Part shown: piece after piece, positions 1 to 10,231 of the stretch
How positions within the stretch are numbered: position 1 is the first letter of the stretch
Layout: each line of letters opens with the position of its first letter
Source of the DNA: Acanthaster planci
Taxonomy: Eukaryota > Echinodermata > Asteroidea > Valvatida > Acanthasteridae
NCBI RefSeq assembly: GCF_001949145.1
Contig: NW_019091385.1
Coordinates: forward strand, 2,724,885-2,788,884
Direction of reading: 5' to 3'
Length of the DNA: 64,000 nt
Made by a program: the position numbers and the translations under genes
The notes under the pieces: model-generated
What the model was told of the DNA's origin: nothing
Database searches by the model: none
Seen by the model: the letters and a program-made list of their open reading frames with translations, nothing else

Positions 1-348
1 GGCTTTTTGAAAACAGACGTCCTCACTGTAAAATGGAAACCTGACAAACATTGTGACAATACAGCATGGCCACTTGTCAATGTAGATGGTACCATCTACA
101 TTGGTAACATCTGCAATGTAGACTGGAAGTACACGCATGCAGACAGTCACCTTCCATGCGCACTCCACTGTGTTTTAGAAGTTGACACTATTGTAGTACC
201 TCCAAAAAGCCTTGGTAAATCCAAATCCATTCCTGACTTGTTCATCTGTTCATAAGCAATGACCTAATCTACTTTATACATATTTTTAAGACTCCAGTCT
301 GACAGATCAGTGTTTGATAATAAGATTATGAAAATGTTACACACTCAC
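1..348 (-). other. MGA-like intron downstream of the bHLH exon (cut by window edge)
   Basis: No convincing continuation of helix 2 or the leucine zipper is visible on the minus strand. The open reading frames here do not resemble a zipper. The only notable structure is the 26-bp palindrome at 78-103. Confidence 0.5.
78..103. repeat. Perfect 26-bp palindrome
   Basis: The half-site caatgtagatggt is followed immediately by its exact reverse complement, giving a 2 x 13 bp dyad centred on the KpnI-like core GGTACC. A partial repeat (gcaatgtagac) follows at ~113-123. Its function is unknown. Confidence 0.9.
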
Positions 349-471
349 CTTTGCAAGAAGAGAAACCTTGGATACCTTGGTGTCTTTATCATTCAGCAAG
401 ACGAACTTCAGGCCTCCAAAGAGGTCACTTTGGTCTCTGCGTCGCTGGCGCTCTTTGATCAGATGCAACAC
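349..471 (-). CDS. MGA: MGA-like bHLH exon (basic region, helix 1, loop, start of helix 2)
   Basis: A 123-nt exon in phase 0 at both ends, bounded by TTTTTCCAG|GTG and GCAAAG|GTGAGTG. It encodes 41 residues starting VLHLIKERQRRRDQSDLF. The H-x3-E-R-x-R-R pattern supplies the residues that in MAX/MYC-type bHLH proteins read CACGTG. Helix 1 (DLFGGLKFVLL), a loop and a KVSK helix-2 start follow, and the KVSK motif is shared with vertebrate MGA. The remainder of helix 2 and the zipper must lie in the next exon beyond position 1. Confidence 0.9.
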
Positions 472-3400
472 CTGGAAAAATTTGCACAAACAGTACTTTC
501 CTATACTTGAAATATTTTCAGGCACATACAGAAATACTAAGTATAACTTGGCACCATGCCATTTAAAGTTTGATTCATGTTCGATAAAATTAAAATGGTA
601 TTCTCAACTTATAATGCACATTTGCTGTCAAAAAACCTGACATAACAGAAATATAGGGTAAAATTTTCAGCTCTTCCAATGAAGCTTGATCTATTTTGGA
701 TGATGTTCTTCTGAACGCTGGGCAGTCTGTATCTGTTTGTAGTTTATATTGATAAATATATTTCAAAATGCCCAATGAAAAGTTTCTTTAAGTTGGTCCC
801 ATGTCCTCTGAAAAGGATTCATTTACTCATTCACCTTGTTGGGCTTATCCCTCTTGAAACGCTTGGGTTCATCCTCTGCCTTATCGTCTTCACCAGAGGA
901 AACCTCGTAGTAGGACTCAATGAATTCTGGTTCTTCCAGTGCCATGACAGACTGCTGAATCACAGGCGACTTCCTCTTCCTCTTGCCGCGTCTGGAGTTG
1001 CCAGGCTGGCCGACACCAGGGGCAGCAAACCTGGCAGGTGTTGTCTTTCCAAAAGAAAACTTGTCTGGGCCTTGGCTCTGGACCATGTAAGTTCCAACAT
1101 CAATCTCCTCCACTGGGTCATCACTGAGCAAGGAGGGGCGCATCTTGTGCTCCATCTTTCGGCGTGAGCTTTTTGGGGCAATGATAACATGAGTTGTTGG
1201 TGGTTGGGGGACATCCGAGGTGAGCGCAACAGGGAAAATCGGCGGACTCGGTGAGGCTGGCTTGGGTTTTAACAGATGGGGCTTGTGTTTCTTGGAAAGT
1301 AGACTGATTGGCTGCACGCCATCAAGGCTCTCAACATCGACAAACTCATCAGAGTCAATGGCGCAGTCAGGAGCCTCTGTGGGCACTTCTGGTTGGCTAG
1401 CCTCTGATGGAGGAAGCTGATGTGTCCCTTCAGGTGTACCCCCCCGAAAAATGGCATCTTGAAGCTTAAGAGGATCAGGATCTTTGGAGAAAGGCCCGTG
1501 TTGATTGTTGCTCACATGGCTCTCAGAAACTGGGACAATTGCAGGCACTTCTGTTGTGATTTGCCCGAGATTTGATTTCACAGGATTCAAACTGGTTGGG
1601 GTCCTGCTTATCTCGCTCCTCTCAGCAAATGCTTTTCCTGTGTTTTCAGTGCACCTGTAACTTGCTGTAGAAGTTGTCAATGTTACAGCTTGAGTTTGGG
1701 AGTTTGCAGTTGGAGATGTGATTGTAAGTACTGCAGAGGCTTGAGTAGCTATGTTTGGTGCCTTTTGCAGGTTGCTCAAAGAAAGTTCAGAGGAGGAACC
1801 TGCTGTGGTTATATTCTGTGAACTGACAGAGCCAATTGGGCCCAATCTTGGCATTACTGTTGTGGGTACACCAGATGCACCATTCACTGAGCTTGGAGTT
1901 GACAGACTTGGTGGCTGCTTTGCAACAGGATCTCTACTGGCAGCCGATGATGAACCTTTCAGCTGATCCTGGACAGCCTTTAGTGGCACTAGATATCCAG
2001 AGGGCTTCTTGCCATCAGACAGCAAGATGCTTCCTGGGGGAAGGCTGGTTAATAAGGGGGCACTACTTGGTTTCACTGCGGTGGTGATGGTCCCAGCCTT
2101 GGCAAAGTTCATCCCCTTGCTGACAGGATTGCTCGGCAGGAACGTGAATTTCTTGAAGTCGGTCAGTGGGGCGTTATTGCTGGGTAAACCATGCGTTCCA
2201 AGACCTGGCTTCGTGGCAGGCTGTTTGAGGCCAGGCAGCTGAAGTGGGGAAGTTATAGGTGTTTTAAGAAATGGAGTTGTACGCTCAATTGTCTTGCTAG
2301 AAGTGGCTGCCACAGTTAGTGGTGTCCCCTCCTTGAATGTACTCGTGTTTATAGATACAGCAACATTTTTTTGTTCTTCTTTGCTGAGTATCTCGACAAG
2401 AAATTTACCAACACGGATGACGCCGGGGGCACCGTCACCTTTGGATGTGTGCTTGGCAATGGAGCTGAGAATGTCATTTTTTGTATTTGACCAATTGCAT
2501 TCTGACTGTATTTCAATCAGAAGAGGAGAACGAGCACTTGAACTTGAATTTTTTGTGTTGATGGCAGACATCGACGACCCCGGGAGAAAGACTTGTGTTT
2601 TAGTTAGCTTTGGTTTATTTGCTTCAATTCCCTTTTGCTCTGCAGTATTTGAAAATGCTGAAACTTTTAGAGCCTTGCCAGGCATGCTCACTGTTGTATT
2701 TGGGTTTGTTGGAATCACTTTTGGAAGGCTTAAAGAAATAGAATTGAGCTTCTTGTTCGTATCTGCAACTGCAGCACCAGAGGTTTCTGAAACAGACAGC
2801 TGATTTAAAAGTTTGTTTGCTTTAACAAGGTTTAATGGGACATGTGAAGACCCAGCAGTTGGGCTGGTTGTAGGTGATCCAACTGGACTTTTTATCTTTG
2901 TAACAACGGCACTTATCTTTTCCCTTACACTATTCAATGCTACCACAGTATCCTGGGACACTTCCTTTACTTGGACACCTGATGTGGAGACAGTCTTTGG
3001 GTGTTCAGTAGCAGAAGTAGAGGTACTATCAAAACTTGATTTGGTTGCAGAAGTGGGATTGTCCACTTGGTTCTGCTCAGTGGCAGCACTAATCTCAAGT
3101 TTCTTAGTCAGTTCAGAAGATACATTTTCCTTGGGCTTTTGAGAATCAGAAAAAGTGCTGCTTTCAGTAACTTTGGTCAGTTCCTTGGCTTCCTGCAGGG
3201 AAGATGACGATATGGTGGTATTTGTATGCTTTTCAGAGGATTCAGACTCTTGGTTGTTGGCTCCCTCTGCCCTACATACACTGCCATTTAGGTCGTTTTC
3301 GGTACATGTAGTACTCTTGGGGCAGGTCACAGTAAGTCCCCTTTCTTCTTCTTTCTCCGTAGCACTGACATTTGCAGGCATCTCACTTGATTTGTTCAAC

Positions 3401-6400
3401 AGTTTATTCACCTCCTTTATACATGCGTGATGCTTTGTTACAGTTTCATGAGAAGACATTTTAAAAACACCACCGAGTTGCCCAGATTCCGAAATCTTGC
3501 ACACTCTCCAACTATCTTCTGTGCCACCTGGTGATACAGAATGAACATCCTGCACACTGACTGCAGTGCTACTTACTGGTGTTTTATCACAATCTGTCTG
3601 GCTTGCAGATGTGGGACTTATTACAGCTACAGGCTTCACCTTATTGTTGTGAATCTTTGGGTCACTGTTCACAGTGACTTGTACACTTGGTTCAGAGTTA
3701 AGTGCAGATACTGGGGTAGGTTTGCCTACAGCTGCTGCTTGCATGCTGGATGTTTGTTGCAAGTTGGCAACAACTGGAACTTTCTGTACCATGTACGGCA
3801 GTGTGCTGATAGGTGCATATAGGACAACTGTGCCTTTCTTACCAGAGAGTGGTACTTGAAGTGGAGCATAAAGAACACTGGGAACCACTTCCCCAGCCTT
3901 TGTTTCAGAGACAACAGCCTTACTCGATTCAGAGGTGTTTGGCGGCCGGCCCTTTTGTGACTGAGCTGTCTCCTGTTTGACCATCGGGAAAGGTGTTTTT
4001 GGAACAATTTGTAAATGGGAAATGCTAGGATCTTGCTTGGGAAGACTCTGCTGTGGTGCTGCTTCAGGTTCAGTACTGACTGCTCTTTGAACCTGCTGCT
4101 TTTCTTGGGGATTGCCCGATACCAGTTTGCTTGGAGTATCCTCAATTTTTGTTTCTTTTGGCTGGTGCTTTGGTTTCGGCTTGTACATGGTAGCCCGTGC
4201 ACAAGTTCCAACACCAGATTTTGAGAGTATTCCCGGCTTTTCCCTTTCTTCAAGTGGGCTAGTGGGCTCCTCCACAAAACCGACATTACTGTTGCTGAAC
4301 ATCCCGACTCCATCATAGAAGAGCATGGACTTCTCCTGGAAGATAGTGGGCCTCTTCCTGTTGCGGAGAATGCGGATATTGTTGCGCTGACAAGTGCAAT
4401 CAAACATGCAGTCCGCCTTCCTACAGTGCTTGGTTAAACGCTCCACTGGCAAGTTGAGGTTGATGCTCTCACAGACACACCCAAGGCGGCAGAAGTCCTT
4501 GTTGCATGTAGTCTGCTGGTCAAGTCTCACAAACTCCTGTGTGACCTTACTTTTTCCTCTTCCAGTAACTTTTCCACTTTTGGCATCAACACTTGGCTGG
4601 TGCTCTGAATCTGAAGAATGGTCGTTTGCTGTGGCATCTCTCTCGGTCTTTATTTGAATTCCTGTCCGCTGACTGATGTTTGAAGCTGCTTCTTTGGCCT
4701 TGATGAGATGAGCATTTTGGCCAGGGGAATTCAGCTGCTGAACCAGCCGGCTATTCACTATCTTCAATTTGGTGGCCCAACTTGTTTGAGATTTGCTTTT
4801 ATTCGGAATTTTCTTGAGAAAAGCAGTGCTTTCTTTCAACTTCTTTTTCACACTCTCCAGTCTCTCCTCCAAGAAGCGTTTCTTCTCTTCCAGATATGCA
4901 TCTTTGCGTCTGGATTTCGGTGAGATATTCACTTTATTGATTTGTACATCTCGGTGGTCGGGTTTCACTGTTTGGTCCTGCACTGGAAGTTCTGTATCTC
5001 CTGCTTTAATAGAATCTGATGAAAGTGCCTTGACACTGGAACTGAGAGATTCTTTTTCCACAGGGGAGGATTGTGGGTCTGAAAGTTTGAACACAGCAGA
5101 GGTATGTTTCAAGTTGTTGGCAAGCTTCTGAGCTGTTTCTGCCACTGTTGGCACTTTGCATTTGTTTTTAGCCATCTGCCTCTCTTTAAGGGCCGTGTCT
5201 AAGGTCTTAATGTAGCTGGACTGCTTGGAAGGCATCTTAAAGGTGACTGAGGAAGCCTTGCTTTGGAGAAGAGGATGGCTCGGGCTAGTCACAGTTGACG
5301 ACTGCTTTTCCAAATCCAGCAAGTACTTGTCCAGAGCATCACTGACAAAGGCAGACTTGGAAGACAAGACTTCCTTCTCAAAGGGCTTGAAAGGAATACT
5401 CTCTTCAGGAGGCATTTTCTGAACTGTCTTTTCTGTAGCTGATTCTGCTTCTGCCACTGACAGTTCAGTGTGCTTGCCAGGGGGAGGCTCTGTGTTCACC
5501 TTGGACTCTTTGACCTCCTTTGAGTCCTTCCTTGGCATAGTGAACTTAATTTTCAGTCCTGTTGTTGGAGTTGCTGAACAATTCTTTATGGGGCTCATTT
5601 TACACGCAGTCCTGAAAAAAGGCTTAAGCCTTTTGGACCCAGTCAAACGATTCCTCTTGCTAGACTTACGTACACCCTTTTTATTCCTGGATTCCCAGCG
5701 AATCCCATATACTCTCAAATTAATGCTATTCACTCTATTTCCAATTAAGTCACGTCTGATGGACAAGCCCCGGCGCACAAGCCTTGGATGCAAGACTTCA
5801 TTGCAGGCACTGCTTCGTAAATATTTGGTAAGTTGCTGCTCAAGCTGTTTGACCTTGTTTTGATGATTTGGAGGTCTGCTACCAGCAGGACTGCTAGCTT
5901 GGAGTTGGGAGGGCATGCAACAGGTGCCTGTACCCTGTTGTGCTGACATCTCTTGAGGATGCATTTTGAGATATGATTCAAGTTCATACTGTGTGCTGAA
6001 GGATGTAAACAATACACCGTCAATTTCATCCTGCTCCCACGAGCCTCCACTCTGAATTTTCATGGGGCTCAAACGGATTTCCAATCGTTCCAGGGGAACA
6101 ATTGGTTTATCCAAGTTGGTTATCTTCTCTGATACTTTTTTGTTAATATGGGCATTGCTTGTGTCCTCTACTGAAGAACTGCTTTTGCTTTCTATATTTT
6201 GTGACCGACACTTGTCAGAGGTCTTCTGCGAAATACCACTGATCTCAGAAGTTAGGACATCCTTCCTACTTGTTGATGACTTGCATTTATGAGATGATTG
6301 TAGCCTTCCTGTAGACCCTTTCTTTTGGACCTGTGTCCAATCATCATTCATCGCAGGAGCAGTGCTTATGTTGGGTTGAAGATGAGAAACTAATTGAGAA

Positions 6401-8025
6401 TTATAACCATGACGATGAGGGCTAGCTGCTGTGGATCTGACACGTGTGCCCACAGATTTCCGTGAGGATGATGGCTTACAGAGGTCAATCACAACATGGC
6501 TCTTTGCAACAGTTGATGCATTCTGCGAGACTGATGACTTCTTGACAGCAGGCCCATTTGTCACAACTTTTAAGGAGGAACCTCTGGCCACAGATTTTCT
6601 GCTTGTGCTTTTGGTGTGAATGGTCTTCAACAGCCTTGGATGAAATTTATCTGTTGTTTGGCAAGGCTTTGAAGACACAACTCTTGCTGTACTAATTTTA
6701 TGTGATTTGGAAGACAAGGTTGAATGGGGAATGTCTACACCCATACTTTTTTTTGGTCTTGCATTCAAGCTCATGCTCGTGTGTTTTTCCAGTTCTCTGC
6801 ATCTATGAATTTCTTCAAGCCCATTCATTTCATCTCCAACATCATCAAATCCAGCAATATCTTCAAGCCCTGCCAGATTGCAATATCCTCCAAGTTCTCC
6901 AAGGCCACCAAATTCTCCTTCAGTTTCTTCAAGTCCGCCAAGATCGCCGATATCTCCAAGTCCTCCACAATGTTCAATATTATGAATATCTCCAAGCTTG
7001 TGAAAACCTGACTCAATTGCATCAAAAGAGCTCTCTGTACGTTCTCCTTTTTTTCCAAGGTTCCCAGAACCAGGCTTTCCTGTACTTTTCCTTTGTGTTT
7101 GCCCTGAATTCTGGAGTTTGCCTTTTCCAAGCTGCCCACGGGACGAAAGTTTCATCTTACATTTTCCACCAAGTTCTAAATTTAGAGAACTGTCAATGGA
7201 ACTTTTGAGTCCACTTAAGGCACTTTTTGGAGTAAAAATCTCTTTCCTTTCCAAAATGGGAATAATTCCATCAGACTTTGAAAGCTCAGAAAGAGAAATG
7301 CTGCACTGCGGTCTCTTGTTCTTTCCTCCAGCATGAGCTTTTGCTGTGGAGGTAACACTGCCTCCACTCTTGAGGTTATTCCCTTGTTGAGGGTGATCCT
7401 GTGTAGTGATGCTTGAGGAAAGCTTCTGCTTTCTGTTACCAGAACCAGCCAAGGACATATGTGTGCGAGAAAAGGGCGGGGGTGCTGTGGGCTTCTTGAA
7501 AACAAACTCACTGCTGCTTTTTCCGGGACAGGAGAGGCTTCTGGAAGCACTGCTTGACTGATGTGGCATGAAACTCCCACGATCAACAGCTGAAGGCCTC
7601 TTATCAGACACCCTCTTGCTGGTATTGACAGGCTTGCCAAGAGCTGAAAAGATATTTCGGTCAGGCTTTGACTGAGGCTCTAAACTGGAAACGCCCTCTT
7701 TCACTTTCTGCTTCAGACAGGATTTGGGAGCTACTGTGGTTCTCGTTGACACCCAAATCACGTCGTCAGTACTTTCAGGATGCACTGGTTCAGGCTGTGT
7801 GAACTTTGTATCCCAGACAGTTCTCTCTTTTGATTTGCTAGCCGAGGAAGACGACGACTTCTCGCCTGCTGTCCTATCCTGTGCAGCAGTAGGGGAGTAA
7901 CTTGATGCATCCTGCCAGTGTCGATCTTGGAAGGATGGCGTTCCAAGATGCACCTTGCCACTGTGAGTGGACTTCCTTGCATTTATCTTCAACTTTGCTG
8001 CAAACATCTTGGATTGAAAGTTAAG
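349..8025 (-). CDS. MGA: MGA-like MAX-partner transcription factor (3' part of gene beyond window)
   Basis: This is a two-exon coding segment: 8007..835 joined to 471..349, with both junctions in phase 0, giving 2,391 + 41 residues before the sequence leaves the visible exons. The call rests on two landmarks in MGA order. A Cys-rich block lies at residues ~1163-1207 (C-x4-C-x3-C-x-C, then H-C-x4-C-x3-C-x-C), and a bHLH follows a basic KRKRK stretch. Vertebrate MGA pairs with MAX at CACGTG E-boxes and scaffolds the non-canonical Polycomb complex PRC1.6 in the nucleus; that role is inferred here from family membership. Vertebrate MGA also has an N-terminal T-box, and none is visible here. The leucine zipper and C-terminus should lie left of position 1. 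I am confident of the family and less sure of the N-terminus. Confidence 0.85.
472..834 (-). other. MGA-like intron between giant exon and bHLH exon
   Basis: A 363-nt GT-AG intron with a T-rich 3' end. Reading through it from the giant exon meets an in-frame stop at 823-825, so splicing is required to reach the bHLH. Nothing else is seen in it. Confidence 0.8.
835..8025 (-). CDS. MGA: MGA-like giant coding exon (2,391 codons from ATG at 8007)
   Basis: The exon opens after a good acceptor (pyrimidine-rich, ends TTTTCACAG) at 8026. Eighteen nt later comes ATG at 8007 with A at -3 (CCAAGATGT), which I chose as the start. The six codons between acceptor and ATG are open, so upstream coding cannot be excluded. 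It ends at AACAAG|GTGAATG, just before an in-frame stop that splicing avoids. By approximate residue the protein shows: Ser/Lys-rich N-terminus; Gly-Leu-Asp/Glu repeat tract 339-401; a segment at 712-755 starting VKQLEQQLTKYLR that resembles a conserved MGA stretch; a predicted coiled coil 1028-1066 (LEEKKRFLEERLESVKKKLK); the Cys-rich MGA domain 1163-1207; a long Ser/Thr/Pro-rich region; and a basic GKRKRKS signal near 2345, followed by an acidic patch leading into the bHLH exon. Much of the chain looks disordered. Confidence 0.88.
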
Positions 8026-8614
8026 CTGTGAAAATTGAAAGAAATTGTGTACACTTTAAACTTTTATCTAAAACCGAAATTTTGACAACCCTTTTACTAA
8101 TTCCATTTGGGTGTGACCTAGAGAATGGCACGCATGCATCCAGCATGCTATGAAACACACGCATACATAAAGCCACCTTTTTGTAGCAGTGCCTGAAAAA
8201 TTCTTTGACTCAAATGCAAAGGGGGTGTCCCAAATCACTTCACATTTCTAAAAGTTGTACAGTACAAATGTTTATGGAAGAAACCCTCCGTGTTGGAAAG
8301 AGCGCCCAAGCCCATTTATTATGCCACATTTCTCACGTTTCTTAGCTTAGTTGACAAGAAATTTCTGTTTATTATTGTGCCCCCCACCCTACAGTAAATG
8401 TGTCTTTCTAGTAAAAAAAGTCCCTGTGCAACGTCTTAAATCTGGCCCCCAGACAGTGTATTACATTGTATCAACTTTTTTTTAGCTATGTTGGACATGG
8501 TATCAGACGGTTCACTGTGGTACAGCAGGTTAGTCGGACCTACAGCACATGCAGCGATGATGGTGTAGTGCGAGGGTGTCAAATGTATTATGTACACCTG
8601 CAGACATAATGGTA

Positions 8615-10231
8615 CAAGGGTTGGCAACTTTTAAAAATGTTTTGATTTAAAGCAGTATTTTTTTCTTTAATTTTTATAAATATTGGAGACAAGTCGTCTT
8701 TTATTATCTATTCCACAGCAAGCAAATTAGCTGCATGTGTGTTAATTTCTGTTACTTATTTCTTCTGTTACAAAATTAAATCAGGATTTAAATCAAAAAA
8801 TTAATTCAAGTAATTTGATTAAAATCACAACCACCTCATAAAATGTCTAAACCCTGGTGAAATGCATGCAGTAGCATCTACATGTACACGCACAGAAGAA
8901 AGTTCCGTCAGAGATACAGGTAGCAAGGGAATTTGTGTAAACCTAATAACCAATGAGTGAAAAAATGCCATCGACCACATGTACATACGTACATATTTAT
9001 TTTACATGCTAGAGTTACATGTAGGTACGAAATGCTGGTATTTTACTTTGCTCTAATGTGTGCAAAAAACAGTCTCGTTTTGTTGGTGATCCAGCTCCTT
9101 TGTGATTAATAGAGTAATGACTAAGGCTTGATTAAAACTTTATTAACCACTTCCTGCTGGGTGGAATATGCATATGCGGGATGAGTTCCCAGGTGATTTT
9201 CAAGATTTTCTGTTTTCAAAATTCTTCAAAAATTCATAACTTCATTTACTGGATGCTCACACCCACACAAATGACTGTCTGGCGTCTCCTCTAATCTGAC
9301 AGGCCACCTCCACTCTGCCTCCACTGACACTTTGTTATTGCAGCCAGGCCTGCCACCCAGTAAAGAGAGCCCAGAATCCTGCGGTGTTACATTATTTCCT
9401 TCGTTCCCAAAATTGGCCCAGTGCTTGCTGACTTGCAGTGATGTCTTTTCAAATGCAGCTAGATTAGCATACAGCGGTACTGTATCACTCATTGGTGGAG
9501 TGCTGGTGAACTTTTGTCCCCGCTGATAATCCGCGGGTGCTGAATGCCGCAAACAGTGGTATACTGTTTCAAAACAATGACGGATTACCTCAGCTAATGC
9601 CAGCTGAAAAATGGTGGCAATTCCCAGCAGCTCGGTCTTTTGTTCCGAGTACGGTCTTTTGTTACAAGGCCCAGCTCCTTTGTCAGATTTCGGACACCCC
9701 AGCTATGCATACAAACCCAAGGTACCCGGTACCGGGAACCCTGGAGGCAAGTGGTTAAAATCATTTTGTTCTGGTTTCACTAATTTTGACCAACATTTCC
9801 AAGCTCAATAAAATACACGAGTACTTGTAGAGATGAAAGGTAGATGTCCATGTACACTGATACTTTACCATGTTGAAGTCAGAAGTGGAATGTTAAAATG
9901 ACGTAAATTTAATCATGATTATAAATTGTTTTACATGAAATTCATGCACTGAATCCAAAAAGCTGATTTAAATCAAAATAAGTAGCTTGATTTGAACAAA
10001 AAGAATCTGCCGACCCAGATTAAGTGTTGCACAAGGCATCACAGGGGGATTTACAACTTAAAATCTGCAAAACCTGAAAAAAATTACCTCTTGAAAAAAA
10101 AAATAGTTTGTGTTGTTTGAAACGTTGCTTTTTCAACATAAATTTTAAAATGATTTTACATCATCAGCTTTTTAAAAATTTGATCTAAATCGGTGATTTA
10201 AATTAAAGTGATTTAAAATTGGCCAACCCTG
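8615..10231. mobile_element. hAT-like inverted-repeat element (non-autonomous), interrupted
   Basis: The left end reads CAAGGGTTGGCAACTTTTAA (8615 on). The right end, on the opposite strand, reads CAGGGTTGGCCAATTTTAAA (10231 back). Both ends are followed internally by repeated GATTTAAATC-type words. CAGGGTTG termini are typical of hAT elements. The 8-bp flanks (taatggta and aatgtata) are only loosely alike, so the target duplication is uncertain. No transposase frame is seen. Family assignment is an inference. Confidence 0.5.
9147..9754 (+). mobile_element. TTAA-flanked piggyBac-like MITE, copy 1 (inserted in the hAT-like element)
   Basis: The element starts CCACTTCCTGCTGGG and ends ...GGAGGCAAGTGG. 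It is bracketed by TTAA at 9143-9146 and 9755-9758, the target duplication used by piggyBac transposases. It is about 608 bp with no transposase. It shares interior sequence, in reverse orientation, with 33,901-34,440. Confidence 0.7.

Noticed and set aside
7-255. Plus-strand 82-codon frame at the left edge
   Set aside because: It depends on a non-ATG start, overlaps the palindrome, has no recognisable domain and is antisense to the MGA-like gene.
190-275. Possible minus-strand MGA exon after CTTATGAACAG
   Set aside because: The encoded residues (MNKSGMDLDLPRLFGG) lack helix-2 or zipper heptads, so they are unlikely to continue the bHLH.
960-6619. Numerous plus-strand frames of 60-169 codons opposite the giant exon
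   Set aside because: They are antisense shadows of the MGA-like coding exon, explained by its biased codon composition.
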